64,000 nucleotides of DNA from Saururus chinensis (GCA_035235625.1 CP141142.1:13112995-13176994); one strand, 5' to 3'; positions 10,107 through 21,939 are shown, numbered from the stretch's first letter. The notes: a model not told the origin generated them from the sequence alone. Numbers and translations are program-made.

Positions 10107-10699
10107 TACCTTAATAAATTGCATGTATAAACGGCATGATCTCTAATCTACAAATAGTTTGATCAAATCTGACCTTAATAATTCTCAGGCCCAAAGGCCT
10201 ATTCAAGCAGTGACTCACAACTAAGTCTGCGAGTAAGATTGTAAATATCCCCTCAAATCAACAGTCAGAATAACTAAACAAGAAACTGCAAGTAAGAAAC
10301 ATGACAAAAAGAGGTGATAAAGTCCGAGGTTGTAAATCCACTCGCAATTACATGTATTATAAAATGAATGCAATTGGAATAACTTACAAGCAAAACAAAA
10401 TAGACACTATAGACAAGCCAAAACATACCTCAGCGAAAAGCAACCCTTTAGGTCCTTCAGCCTTAACCAAATCATGTACTCGGCTATCCAGAGGAAGCTC
10501 TACCAGTTGATCAGATATTTTGCCCCCTTTTCCCACATTTTATTGGCTGGAGACTTTCAGGGCCTTCATTTGTGCATGTCAAATCAAACTTCTTTGGCAA
10601 TCGCAGACAAGTAAGAACGTTAATAGATAAAGGAAAAGACAGAAATTATCAGAAGCAGAGAATACCCTTTACAAAATATCTACACAGAAAGTTGTCATG
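10107..10699. other. Spacer between MULE and Ty3 element, with a possible exon scrap
   Basis: The first nine bases are the right copy of the MULE target duplication. The rest is AT-rich. On the minus strand, about 10545-10429, an open stretch reads SDQLVELPLDSRVHDLVKAE and is followed by a GTATGT donor, with related-looking sequence upstream in another frame. This could be a broken exon. No family is recognised. Confidence 0.35.
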
Positions 10700-11061
10700 T
10701 GTTGTGTACATCCATCTGGGCATCTTCCGCTTTGCCTTACTTTTCAGATTAGGACATGGTATATTAGGATATTTTCTTTATTTAATATATAATTTTAGAA
10801 TATAATAAACTGTAGTTAAGGAGAAATTGATATTGTAGTTTGTCACGAACCAGCTAGTGACCTACTGATTGACTGAGCCCACCAGTTGGCACGATTCCTT
10901 AAGAAGGGGCACGGCCTCCTTATAAGGGGGTTGTCTTCTCCCTTATTTTGTTTATGCAGAATTAAGAAATCACTTTCTCTCCTTCCTTCATCTAAAACTC
11001 CTCCCCCTTTCCCTTTTGTAAAGCAAGTGAGGTACTGTTTGTGTCCAACCCAGGCACAACA
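10700..11061 (+). repeat. 5' LTR of the Ty3 element
   Basis: 362 bp, with TG...CA ends and 7-bp terminal inverse TGTTGTG/CACAACA. It is visibly diverged from the 3' copy, which indicates an old insertion. Confidence 0.92.
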
Positions 11062-11062
11062 C

Positions 11063-11074
11063 TGGTATCAGAGC
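11063..11074 (+). other. Primer-binding site, initiator tRNA-Met
   Basis: TGGTATCAGAGC lies two bases after the 5' LTR. It complements the 3' end of plant initiator tRNA-Met, the usual primer for Ty3 and copia elements. Confidence 0.92.
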
Positions 11075-11210
11075 TACCACGATCGCTCATGGTGCTAGGC
11101 AAATAGCCGGTGACGGCTCCAAAGTTCAACCCGAGAAAGAACACAAGGTTACATCGAACAACCCCAAACCAGTAACTGAATCCATCAATCCCTTCGTGCT
11201 TTCTTAGATT

Positions 11211-12240
11211 ATGGCTAAACTTGAGTCCCTGTCCACGACAGTGGCTCAACTCCAAGCAGCGCCCTCAGCATCCTTGCTACCTCGACCACAACCAGCCCGA
11301 GCTGAGAAGGGTGAGCATTCGCAGGTCCAAGAATGCCGCGGCCCCGACCTTCAAGCTTTGTCCAAAAGAGAGGTGCACCAGCCCCCACAGTCAGTGCGCT
11401 TTGGAACCTTCGACCAGCACAATGAAGGAGGGCGTGTAGGTTGGGACATGCGTGGGCTGCTAGGTGTTCGAGGAAATGCCCCTATAGTGCCGCCACCTAG
11501 AACTTTGACCCAGAAGTTTGAGGATGAATGGGAAGATTACTTGGGCTCTTGTGAGGGTCCTTGGGGTGGAGCTGAGCCATGCTTGGTCCACCTACAGTTC
11601 CTGCGCTTCAATGGTGACGAGGATCCAGTAGAATGGCTGTACAAGGCAGAGTAGTTCTTCGCCTACTAGGGAGCTCATTATGAGGCTGAACGGTTACGCA
11701 TAGCTGCTTTCCATCTAGACGGCAATGCTTCTATTTGGTTTCAAAGCTTTGAGAAGGAAATCTATTTCCCACTTGGAATGTGTTTGCTGATGAGCTGTGT
11801 GCCCAATTCAGCCCCAACGAGTTCCAAGACTTCAACAAGATGTTGTCCACCTTGCGCCCAACCACCAGTGTGCAGGCCTACAACACTGAATTCATGAAAA
11901 TTGCTAATCGTCTTCCCAATTGGTAGATGGCAGCCCTTGTGGGAACATTCAAAAGAGGGCTCAAACAAGAAATATCAGATGAGATGTGTCACTTTTCATG
12001 CTCGTCAATGCGAGAAGTCGTGCAACATGCACGAATTGAGGAAGAAAAGCTGGCCCGACAATGAAGAGGTGGTCACCTAGGATCCTCACCATGGCCCCCA
12101 ATCGGCTCCGTCTCCCTTCCTAGCGCAGCAAACAACAACCCCATCAGCCGCCCCTTCCTGCTGGCCAGATTGTACGCTGCCTCACACTGTCCTAGATAAA
12201 TAAACGCTGATCAAAGGGTTTGTGTTTCAAGTGTGATGAG
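11211..12240 (+). pseudogene. Ty3 gag remnant
   Basis: The open start (MAKLESLSTTVAQLQAA) runs to two TAG stops near 11652 and 11667. After these the capsid-like region continues (YEAERLRIAAFHLDGNASIW) and, after a frameshift, NEFQDFNKMLSTLRPTTSVQ. This is the retrotransposon gag domain (PF03732 type). The visible stops fall where glutamine is common in relatives, consistent with CAG-to-TAG change. Confidence 0.85.
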
Positions 12241-14230
12241 AAGTTTGTACCCGGTCATCACTATTCGGTCAAGGGCAGTTTGCTGGTTGAAGAGGTCGAA
12301 GAAGGGTGGGGTGAGGCTAGCCTGGACGATCCACACCGTTATGATAGCGTGCTGCCAGAGATTTCGGTGCATGCCTTTTCACGGGTCTTCACTCCTCGCA
12401 CCATGCGTGTGCAAGGCCATCTCAAGTGGCAGCAAGTGGCCATCCTTATCGATAGTGGCTCCACCCATAACTTCATCAATGATAAAGTGGCACAATCATT
12501 GGGCTATTTTGTGTCGGACTTGAAGCCGTTTGATGTCTTGATCAGCGATGGCAAACATCTCAGGAGCATCGGGGTGTGTGCACAAGCTTCCCTTGCTATC
12601 CAGGGCCACACCCTCATCATCGACCTATTCTTACTACCCACAAAGGTGGACATGGTGTTAGGGGTTCAGTGGCTTCAGGAGCTTGGAGACATCACGTGGA
12701 ACTTCCTCAAGATGGCTATGGACATTGAGGTACATGGACAATGGGTACGTATCCGAGGTTCCTAGCCGGGCACCTTGCACTCTGCCCAATTAGTGAGCTC
12801 ATTCTTTTGGTTCACACCATAGGGTTTCTTCCTTTAGTAGTGTGCCATTGTAGAGGTATGCCAAATAACCTTCTAGCAGATCTTCTTACCCCATTTGTGG
12901 AACACGAGGATGTGTTCAATGAGCCTATGGAACCCCCTCTAGTGTGACTACATGACCATCACATTCCCATCACACCTGGGGCTTCTCCGACAAATGTCCT
13001 TCCATACCGCTACCCCCACATCTAGAAGGTAGAGATCGAGTGCTTGGTAGCCGACATGCTACAGTCTGGTATCATCCATCCCAACACTAGTTCATTCTCT
13101 TCTCCCGTTTTACTTGTCCGAAAGAAAGACGACACTTGGTGCTTTTGCATGGACTACCGGGCACTGAACGCCATTACAGTTAAGGACAAGTATCCTATTC
13201 CAGTGATTGAAGAGCTCCTTGACGAGCTGGTTGGAGCGACAACAAACTTGATCTTTGCTCGGGGTATCATCAAATCCTAGTGCAGCCAGCTGACGTCCAT
13301 AAGACAACCTTCCGCACCCACGATGGTCACTTCAAATTCTTGGTCATGCCATTTGGGCTGGCCAATGCGCCCCCTACCTTTCAGAGTCTCATGAACGATT
13401 TATTCTGTCCATTCCTCCGCTGCTTCATTCTGGTCTTCTTTGATGACATCCTCGTTTACAGCTTATCGTGGGTGGATCACTTGGAGCATCTTAGGTCTGT
13501 CCTCTCCATTCTGAGAGCTAATTCCTTATTTCTTAAATGCTCAAAGTGCACTTTTGGCAGCCCACAGGTAGACTATCTTGGCCACATCATCTCTTGCGAT
13601 GGGGTCACCATTGACCCTTCGAAGGTGTCAGCGATGCTTTCATGGCCAAATCCCACTTGTGACCAAGCACTTTGTGGTTTCTTGGGCCTCACAGGGTATT
13701 ATAGGTGCTTTATCAGTCAGTATGGTACGATCGCTTGTACCCTTACTGCTCTTCTCAAGAAGGGAAACTTCACTTGGACGGAAGCTGCACAAGAGGCTTT
13801 TGATAGGCTGAAGTAGTCCATGGCAACCGCCCCAGTCCTGATTCTTCCCAATTTCAACCGCTCTTGTGTGGTTGAAACATATGCTTCCGAGGCAGGCCTT
13901 GGCGCCGTACTACTTTAGGATGAGCAGCCTATTGCCTTTTTCAGCAAGACTCTTACTAGCCACTCTTTGTCACTATTAGTTTATGAGAAGGAGATGCTCG
14001 GCATAATCCTTGCCGTCACTAAATGGTGACATTATTTGCTCAACCGCCGCTTCATTATTCGCACTGACCATCAGCCCTTAAAGTATTTCATTGAACAATG
14101 GGTTTCCACTCCGGCACAATAATGATGGGTTAGCAAGTTGTTGGGTTATGACTACGAGGTGGCTTACAAGAAGGGGGCTGACAACACCGTAGCAAATGCT
14201 CTCTCTCGCTGCCCCTCCGCCAACTCTTGT
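12220..14230 (+). pseudogene. Ty3 protease, reverse transcriptase and RNase H remnant
   Basis: The protease motif VAILIDSGSTHNFI lies near 12440-12480. The RT begins near 13040 ([32 protein letters not shown]). It is frameshifted near 13270 and continues with LVMPFGLANAPPTFQ and the active-site box FFDDILVYS, where YIDD/YVDD is usual. RNase H follows with stops (SEAGLGAVLL, then FFSKTLTSHS and RTDHQPLKYF). Stops at 13024, 13814, 13917, 14027 and about 14119 break the chain. No product can be functional. Confidence 0.9.
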
Positions 14231-14539
14231 CTGCCTTTATCCACTCCTTCTTGCCCCTTCCTTCCAGAGTTATGAAAGGCTTACTTGGACAGACCCACGA
14301 TGCGGGAGCTAGTTACTCTTATCCAGGGAGACCCCCACTGCCCATCCCTTCTTTGTATGGCAGGATGATCTTCTCTTCTAGAAAGACTGCCTATGGGTGC
14401 CGGATGTATATGACCTCCAACATCGCATTCTCTCTCATTTCCATTACATGCCGCTGGCTGGCCACGAAGGGTCATTCCACACATATAAGAGGGTCAGTCA
14501 GAGATTCCTATGGTAGGGTATATGATGGGCTGTTCAATA

Positions 14540-15640
14540 TTATGTTGCCGCCTGTGACGTATGTCAACGGGCGAAGGCCACCACGATGTCACCAACAAGA
14601 TTACTTTAGCCATTGCCCATTCCCGACAAGGTTTGGGATGATGTTTCTATGGATTTAGTGGAGGTTTTGCCCCTTGTGCAAGGCAAATATGTGATTTTAG
14701 TTGTTGTGGATTGGTTGTCTAAGTATGCACACTTCTGCGCCTTGGGCCATCCCTTCACTGCCAAGACCGTGGTTGAGCTTTATGTTTGTGAGATTGCTAA
14801 GCTGCATGGCATGCCTCACACCATTGTGTCTGATTGCGATCAGATCTTTCTCTCCCAATTTTGGCGGGAGTTCTTTGCACTTCAGGGAACCACTCTTCAC
14901 ATGACTATGGCCTATCATCCATACACAAATGGACAAACAGAAGTGGTGAACCACTGCTTGGAATAGTACTTGTGGTGTTTCGCCATGACTCAGCCCTGCC
15001 GATGGCTCCAGCTTCTTCCTTGGGTAGAATGGTTATATAACACCGCTTTTCATTCAAGAGTGGGATTCACTCCTTTTGAGGTGCTATATGGGCGTCCTCC
15101 CCTACTGTGCTATCATATGTTCCTCACCACTCTTTTGTGGTTGAGGTGAACTGTATGCTTTAGACACGGGACAAGGTCCTCCTTCAGCTTAAGCTTAATT
15201 TGGCATGCTGATCGGGAGTTTCAAGCGGGCGACCTTGTTTATATTTCAGTGCTTCCTCAGCATTAGACCAGCTTATTTCCAGCGGAGCATGCCAAATTGG
15301 TTGCATGTTACCACGGGCCTTATTCTATTTTGGAGGGCATCAGTCCCGTGGCTTACTGCCTTGCCTTACCCCAAGACTCTTTGGTCCACCCGGTCTTCCA
15401 TGTCTCTCGCCTCTGCCACTATGTTGGCAACACCACCTTTGTTACTACCGCCCCGCCTCCACCATTGATGGGACCAGCTGAACCCAATGTGCCCACACCT
15501 GCCTTGGTGTTGGATAAGCGATGGGTACGTCGTTCGGGCTGCATTGTGATTGAGGTGCTCATTTCTTGGTAGGGCCAACCGCTTGAAAATGCTATGTGGA
15601 TGCTCGAGGACAAGTTTATGGAGCGCTACCCGGCTTGGTC
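14540..15640 (+). pseudogene. Ty3 integrase and C-terminal domain remnant
   Basis: The core reads DDVSMDLVEVLP and VVDWLSKYAHF, then PHTIVSDCDQIF and YHPYTNGQTEVVN, covering the D, D and E catalytic blocks. A TAG at 14964-14966 and frameshifts follow. The tail holds YHGPYSILEGISPVAY and HPVFHVSRL, then a weak chromo-like segment. The open piece 14613-14966 is a fragment, not a gene. Confidence 0.88.
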
Positions 15641-15677
15641 GCCTTGAGGACAAGACGACAGCGGAAGCGTAGTGGAA

Positions 15678-16038
15678 TGTTGTGTACATCCATACGGGCA
15701 TATTCTGGCTTGCCCTACCTTCCAGATTAGGATCTGCTATATTAGGATACTTTCTTTATTTAATGCTTCATTTTGGAATGTAATAAACTGTAGTTAGGGG
15801 GAAATTGATATTATGGATTGCAACGAACCAGCTGGTGACCCGCTGATTGACCAGACCCACCAGATGGCATGATTCCCCAAGAAGGGGAGCAACCTCCCTA
15901 TAAGAGGGTTGTCTTCTCCCTTGTTTTGTTTATGCAGAATTAAGAAATCACTTTCCCTCCTTCCTTCGTCTAAAACTCCTCCCCTTGCCCTTTCATGAAG
16001 TGAGCGAGGTACCGTTTGTGTCTAACCTGGGCACAACA
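15678..16038 (+). repeat. 3' LTR of the Ty3 element
   Basis: 361 bp, with the same ends and layout as the 5' LTR. The polypurine tract just before it is poorly preserved. Confidence 0.92.
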
Positions 16039-16263
16039 CTATGCCCCGTCAAGTGAATTAGTTAAAGGATTAAGTTATGTTTAAGGTATCTTGATGTCAA
16101 ATGAGAACTTGAGAGAGTGGTGTATCACTGCACAAGAAGTCTTGGGTGGTTGGAGTTTAAAGGGTATGTACCAGAGATTTTGGGTTAAATGTTCTCTACA
16201 CATAGCTAAGTAAGAAAAAAAGAAGCAAAGACATGGGAATATTGTGGAAGAGGATGATTGAGA
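16039..16263. other. Spacer between the Ty3 element and a solo LTR
   Basis: No gene or repeat structure is visible. Its last five bases (TGAGA, 16259-16263) are the left TSD of the solo LTR. Confidence 0.6.
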
Positions 16264-16959
16264 TGTGAGACCCCATGTTCTAATTACGCTTAACCCAAGA
16301 GGGGTAATTATATATTTTTAGTTAAAATTTAGCTAGTTTCAAGTGATGGAATTCCTGTACTTGGTTAGATATCAAATAATGAGCATAACGAACCAAAGAA
16401 TGTGCAAAGTAAAGGTCGGAAACGAAAGTTACGACCTCGCAAAGCATGCCACATGGGCCGGACTTACTTTGAAAGAGTGAGATAACCTACCCATATGGGG
16501 TATAGTTTCGAAGGGCTCATTGACACGAGTTCATCGGTACTGAGAACGCACGATTCCAAATTCGAGATAAAAAAGTTATCGTATTTTGAAGTTAAGAATT
16601 GTATTTGGATTAAAATAATAATAAAAAAGAATTGATGATGACAGCTGAGCTGGAGCCACTGCACAGCATGATCGTGGCCCTCCGCGCATCGTGGGACTGT
16701 GTGAACGTGCAGCTTAGTGCGCGACATATGCAGGATGCGCATCGACACACTAGCCGCACCACGTGGCACGTGCGTCTACGAATGTCTTTTCTTTCTTTTT
16801 TTTATGCTCACACAAATCCTCTAAATACTCATTTCTATTCAAACTTCAGGATGAGTTTCTGGAGTTGTTTTGAGTTCGTTTTCTTCCGTTTAAAAAATAT
16901 TTTTAGCTAATTCGAGGGTGTTCTATGCAATGGAAGTGCCCATTCATTGAATTAACGAC

Positions 16960-17370
16960 TCTATAAGGGAGAAACACCCCATGACAAGAGAAAGTTATGT
17001 CCATCATCCATAAACGCGTAGAAGGAAAAATGTCTCTAGGTAAGGGGAAGTTCTGTCTGGCATCCACATATGAGTAGAGAAAAAGTGTCTCCAAGTAGTA
17101 GAGGTTCTGTCCGCCACCTACGGGTGTAGAAAGTGAGAAGTGTTTCTGGGTAAGGGGAGATTCTGTCCATCGCATGCGGGAGTGTTGTGAGAAAAGTGTC
17201 CCAGGCCAAGGGGAGGTTTTTGTTCGTAGCCTATGGGCACAGAAAGAGAAAAGTGTTCCGGGTTAAGGGGATGTTCTGTTCGTAGCCTACAAGCACGGAA
17301 AGAGAAAAGTATTCCAGAGTTAGAGGAGGTTATGCCCGCCATTTCTAGACCTAAAAGGGAGGATGCCCTA
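16960..17370. repeat. About 60-bp tandem repeats inside the solo LTR
   Basis: Roughly six imperfect units follow the pattern GAGAAAAGTGT-CC-GG-AAGGGGA-GTTCTGTCC. Open frames here on both strands are by-products of the repeat. Related GGGGAGGCTCTGCCC motifs occur in the other LTRs of this group. Confidence 0.75.
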
Positions 17371-17463
17371 AGGAAACAAGCAACTCTGAACGTCACCACT
17401 TCTGGGACTGCATAGGAGTACACTTTTTTGACCTTCTAATTTTATATGATTTATAGGCATGCA

Positions 17464-17496
17464 CATCTTAATTAGTAATATACTAATTAAGATATA
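17464..17496. other. Conserved palindrome in LTR
   Basis: ATCTTAATTAGTA and TACTAATTAAGAT form a perfect inverted pair with a 3-base spacer. The LTR at 29764-31500 has the counterpart at about 30722-30757. Confidence 0.75.
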
Positions 17497-18559
17497 TAAT
17501 TTGCTATGATCTGATATATGATGATATGTTCCTATTTGATCTACTTTAATATATTATGTTGTGATTGGAATTACTCTAAAATGCTCTATTGTGATTTGAT
17601 ATACTCCAATCTGATTTGATATGATCAGTATGGTTGCATGAAATCTGATATGATTTAATAGGATCTAATATGATCCAACATGATTTGTAGTATGTTCTAC
17701 TCTGCTATATGATAAAGTAGGACGTGCGATTTTATTAGTGTTATGCTAACCTATGTGAGATGTGTATTTCATTGATTTATTGACTTCCATTTGACTCCGA
17801 TGATTTATAAGATTTTTGTCTGTCTCCAAATGATTATTCGGATATAAGGATATATATATTTTAACATATATAATTTTGTGATGTTTGATGTATGCATTAT
17901 CCGTTATGCAGAATTATGTTTGGATCCAATTGTATTGGCAACATTGGCTTGATCTAAATTGGTTATAAAATTAGGTTTGTTTTGATCTACACACAACAAA
18001 ATGTTATAGCTTCGTAGTCCATAAAAGAATATTATGACTCTTGCACCTTCTGGTTTGTCTATTTTAAAAAATTTTCTGTTTAATTTTATTTACTCTGATT
18101 TTATTTTCCGAATAACCCTTGGTCCAGGTTGAGTTTTCGGGTCGGGGTGTTACATGAGAATGTGAAGAAAAGGGGGGGTGATGGGCTTGAAAATATGGAT
18201 CTCAAATTTGTTCAATGTACAAATTCGTGTTGATTAAATAGTAAATACAACTAGTTAGCCCATTCTATAACAACTTGAGCTTTAGGTGCTGTTTGGGTAT
18301 GGAATCGAGAGAAAATTCCACCAATTCCATCACAATTCAGTGTTGAATCGTCAGAATTATGTTTAGATAATGAATTTTAACAGAAACAAAAATTCGGACT
18401 TCCGTCCTGAATCACCGAATTGAGATTTGGTCGATTTCGTAAAAATGCGTAAAACCGGAAATAGGCATTATCATGTATTTCCGGTCGTTACCCCTCACCC
18501 CCTCACAAATGATTCGCCTTTCCACTGTTTCTCCTCTCGGGCTTTCCATTCCACATATC

Positions 18560-18800
18560 ATCTCCCTCCCCTTGCAGCTCGCCCCGCCTCTTCTGCCGCT
18601 GGTTTCCATCCCAGTCTTTTGCAACTCGCCCAATGTAGCACTTCTGGGAATCTCGCCTCTTTGGCCGCCGATTTCTATCTCAGTCCTCTGCAACTTACCC
18701 GGCGTGGCCCTTTTGCAAATCGTTGCCTCTTCGACCGACGATTTTCATCTCAATGCTCTGCAGTTCACCCGATGCGGTACTTCTGTGACTCGTCACCTCA
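18560..18800. repeat. About 70-bp tandem repeat, three to four copies
   Basis: Units starting at the CAGTC/CAATG motif recur at 18612, 18681 and 18751, with an older unit before them. Each carries a TCTGCAACT-CCC segment. The 170-codon plus frame 18427-18939 spans this repeat and has no recognisable domain; I treat it as fortuitous. Confidence 0.75.
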
Positions 18801-19246
18801 TTGGCGGCCTGGCGCAGCCCTTATGCAAATAGTGTGCCCGGCCGCTGCCTCCAGTCTGATCTGCTTTCATGAACTAGGTAAGGCCATTTTCTTCTCTCCT
18901 TCTCTTCTCTTCTTGTTCGATTTTGCCTTTTCTTCTTGATCGAATACTTTCGCTGAAATTTTTGGCCGAGCATTTTGATTAGGGGGATTCTCCCAAATCT
19001 CACTGATTGTGAAAAAAGATTTTTTTTTCATTATCTACATTTAAAATGTATTTTTTTCATTCTTCCTTCATCAATCATGTGATTTTGGGAATCGTGGAAG
19101 AAATTACTCGAGGTTGTTTCTCTGTTTCAATTCATCTGCATTGGACTTCATTTCCTCACACAAGCAACCCGTGCATTTTAAAATATTTGGTTAAATATTT
19201 ATTTTTGGCTCTTTTTAATGGGCGGGGTGATGGTTTGACAGTGAAT

Positions 19247-20349
19247 ATGGAGGACGGGGTGGCTCTTTCGTTGCCGTGAGGAGGATTTCTCAAGAACTGG
19301 AATGAAGCAGGGTAAAACAAGCACTTCATATTGCTCTGTTATGCCTATTTGGTTCTTTATCCTCTATTTGAAAATCCCAAATGCTTAACTTGTATGTCTA
19401 GTTTCTTATATTCGTATGCAACTTTATGGTTGAGATGTATAGTCTGCTAGTATATAATTAAAATTGCCTCATTACATTTTGGTTGATAATGCAATGAAAA
19501 CCGTACACTACATAATACCATGGATGCCCTCACTGTGCTTCCCCCCATACTTGTTTTCATTGTTCTCTTAGTCCTCTCTGTTTCTTTCCGTCATCAGAAA
19601 ATTGAGGAAGCCAAGGTACCTTCCCCTGCCTTAGTGAGTTGTCGAAAACTTGCCTAAATTCATATGATAACACAATTTTTGTATTTTAATTTCCTTCACT
19701 ACAAGGATACAATTGAGATATAAACTAACCTTAATAATAGCCTGTTTCTTAATAGCTTAAGCTATGGGAAAACTAAGAATGGTTCAAAATCCGGTTAGTA
19801 ACAAGACTATTTGCCATTCATTGTAATACATGAAAATCATACTCCTAACTGTTAGGTTGTTTATTTCTAATGTATGATTGCAAGCCTTATGAGTTAGGAA
19901 TTATGTATTAAACATTCCCGACAAGTCCAACATGAAATTTGTGAAATTCCTCTGCAAAATCATTTTTTGGTTTGAATCCTTGCATATTCTAACCTGGATG
20001 ATTGGCTAGAATGGTAAAAATTAATTATGTCAAAAGAACTTTACTGATGATTTTGGTAAAAGTAAAAAATCTGCTTGTTTGTATGTTTAGAAGTATTTCC
20101 ATATGAGAAGGGAATGATTTGCTATTTTTTCTTTTTCTAGTGTGTGAGATAATTGTTTGTAATTACTGAATGGCAGTGGAAAATTTGGATAAAATAAGAA
20201 ATAAATGTAGCATTCTTCCGCTCGTGCATTGTTACAACTGAGGAACTGTGACAGGATCAGCTGCTTGGATTGGAAGAGGCCTTTCTTGTGTATGTATTCA
20301 AAGAAAAGATAGCTACACACGTCCGTCATTTGACTTATCTCCCACCCAG
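19247..20349 (+). pseudogene. ELMO-domain gene fragment (exons 1 and 2)
   Basis: The first piece (19247-19311) starts at ATG and, after one missing base, reads RGGSFVAVRRISQELE before a TGA, with a GTAAAA donor. The second (20255-20349, after TGTGACAG, donor GTATTT) encodes GSAAWIGRGLSCVCIQR and then PSFDLSPTQ. Both match, from memory, the N-terminal region of plant ELMO/CED-12 family proteins. The ELMO domain itself is absent. The frameshift and nonsense codon make it a non-functional captured fragment. Retained introns show capture from genomic DNA. Confidence 0.75.
19519..19613 (+). other. Exon-like membrane-anchor fragment, unknown gene
   Basis: An ATG opens a frame with a hydrophobic stretch (LPPILVFIVLLVLSVSF) followed by charged residues RHQKIEEAK and a GTACC donor-like site. 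It lies in the large intron between the two ELMO-type exons. It could be part of another captured gene. No family is recognised. Confidence 0.3.
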
Positions 20350-20401
20350 GTATTTCATTTCATATGTTTGCTTCTTACAGTTAAGATACATATAGGCCAA
20401 T

Positions 20402-20608
20402 ATGATGCACAACACATTCTCTTCCTCTATCAACGATTCAACAGTATTTCCTATTCGACAGCAACAACTCATGGCAATTGGTTGTTCCAACAGTGCAGGA
20501 ATAGGGAGTAGCACTTGGAAAAATGCCATTCCATTAGGAGGCTTTTCCCTAGATGCTTTGCCCATGGTTGATGGTGCTTACGGTGGTGATTTTGCCCTCA
20601 AAATGTGA
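20402..20608 (+). other. Unrecognised 68-codon frame
   Basis: The translation is protein-like (TVFPIRQQQLMAIGCSNSAG, then GGFSLDALPMVDGAYGGDF) and lies just downstream of the ELMO exon inside the TIR element. It may be a third captured scrap. Function unknown. Confidence 0.3.
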
Positions 20609-21404
20609 GGAATTGGGAGACCAAATAATAGAGATCAGATGAAGTCAAAAGGAGATTATCTTGGGAGCAGACAAAGGTTTAGGGTGGCTTCTATCCTAAT
20701 AATCAACCCAATTCTTTTGATGATCTTATGACCCTTGTCGTACGACATGTATAATTATCTTTTAAACTGTGATCTATGTTGGCTATATAAAGTTACTTAG
20801 TTTTGTAAATCATTTTAACAGTGTAAAGTCTGATATTTCCTTTTAAATATTTGTGTGCATTTTTCAATAAAGGTTGGATAAATTGTGGTGTAAGTCAAAT
20901 ATTTTAGTGTGATAGCCTTTAAAGTGGCATGGTGGTCCAATTTTATGGCATAACTCCTGAAGTTCAATGCTACATTTTTTCTCTTTTTATTTTTTATCAA
21001 CGATTCCAAAAAATACACAAATTCCTTACCTAAACATGATTCTATCAAAACAATTCCATTCAAAGGGTATATTTGTTAATTTACCTAAAAATTCTAAAGA
21101 ATCTAACCTTAAACACAATTCGCTATCAAACACGATTCCATATGAAAATTTTCATACCCAAACGAAATTCCAATTCTATATTGAATCGATGGAACTAATT
21201 TCAAAAAATTTCGATTCGCTAGCGAATTGATTTCGTACCCAAACAGCCCCTTAAGATGAAGCGGGGTCTCTGTCTGTGTGTCTGCGATGCATGTATGGGA
21301 AATAAGGCTGCCAATGTTATCTTTTCCTATTTCACCACTTCACCTAGGGCTGTTGGCAAGGTGGGAACGGACTTCAGACTGGCCTTGGTTGTGTTTGCGT
21401 TTGC

Positions 21405-21800
21405 ATCTGACTATGCCACATATATGGAAATAGACATAGTTGTACAAAAATAGACGCAGTTGGACTTGAACATGTTTCTAGAGAGTTGCATGTCCTTATT
21501 GAAATGTTTGTAATTTCAAGAATAAACATTGATAACGCTGAGTTCATTAACCTTTTATTATAAAATAGTCTCATTCCTTGTTATTAGTACTATGCCACAT
21601 ATACATAAACAGACATAGTCACATAGTAGGTTAAGATCAGTGGCAGCTAGATGTGAGCGTGTATGCAGAGAGTTGCATCTCCTTATTGCAATGTTTGTGG
21701 TCATTCACATAGTTCGACAATATCAGATGAGGTTGGACGTGTGCATATTTGCAGAGAGTTGCATCTCCTTATTGAAATGTTTGTGGTCATTTACGTATAT
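21405..21800. repeat. Dispersed short direct repeats
   Basis: AGAGAGTTGCAT-TCCTTATTG-AATGTTTGT occurs near 21480, 21668 and 21755. ACTATGCCACATATA...GACATAGT occurs near 21412 and 21590. They look like remains of a tandem repeat. Confidence 0.65.
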
Positions 21801-21939
21801 CCCTGTAAAATTCTATTGATTTAGATTCCAGTTATTAAGAAAAGTACAAAGATTCTTCGTAGAAGAAGCTGTGGAAGAAAGTAGTTGAAGGTTGTTTGCA
21901 TATAGTGACTTAGGAACTAATTTTTTTTCATCCCAGAGA

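Larger units (their letters stand above)
10700..16038 (+). mobile_element. Degenerate Ty3-type LTR retrotransposon
   Basis: Two direct LTRs (10700-11061 and 15678-16038) begin TGTTGTG and end CACAACA. A tRNA-iMet primer site follows the first. Between them gag, protease, reverse transcriptase, RNase H and integrase can be traced in the Ty3 order (integrase last), broken by many stops and frameshifts. The flanking pentamers (TCATG and CTATG) are not identical, so the TSD has decayed or the ends are mixed. The C-terminal region after integrase (HPVFHVSRL, then a chromo-like remnant) suggests a chromovirus. Confidence 0.93.
16264..18154 (+). mobile_element. Solo LTR, family related to the elements at 27542 and 50859
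   Basis: It runs from TGTGAGACCCC to GGGGTGTTACA, 1891 bp, flanked by an exact 5-bp duplication TGAGA (16259-16263 and 18155-18159). No internal domain or second LTR is present. This is the product expected from recombination between the two LTRs of an inserted element. Scattered blocks match the LTRs at 29764-31500 and 55979-57842: the GAGCATAACGAA segment, the AGTTACGACCT segment, and a TTAATTAG/CTAATTAA palindrome. It is a diverged subfamily. Confidence 0.9.
18285..21250. mobile_element. Harbinger-like TIR element carrying ELMO-domain gene fragments
   Basis: The left end GGTGCTGTTTGGGTATGG and the inverse of the right end GGGGCTGTTTGGGTACGA agree at 15 of the first 16 bases. Both are flanked by TTA (18282-18284 and 21251-21253). 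This TIR style and the TWA duplication fit PIF/Harbinger. The 3-kb interior lacks transposase and holds broken ELMO-domain exons plus two unrecognised exon-like pieces, all on the plus strand. This makes it a Pack-TIR type element. Confidence 0.75.

Noticed and set aside
10700..16038. Exact 5-bp TSD for the Ty3 element
   Set aside because: The flanks TCATG and CTATG share only three bases.
18427..18939. 170-codon frame
   Set aside because: It spans a 70-bp tandem repeat and shows no domain; the length follows from repeat composition.
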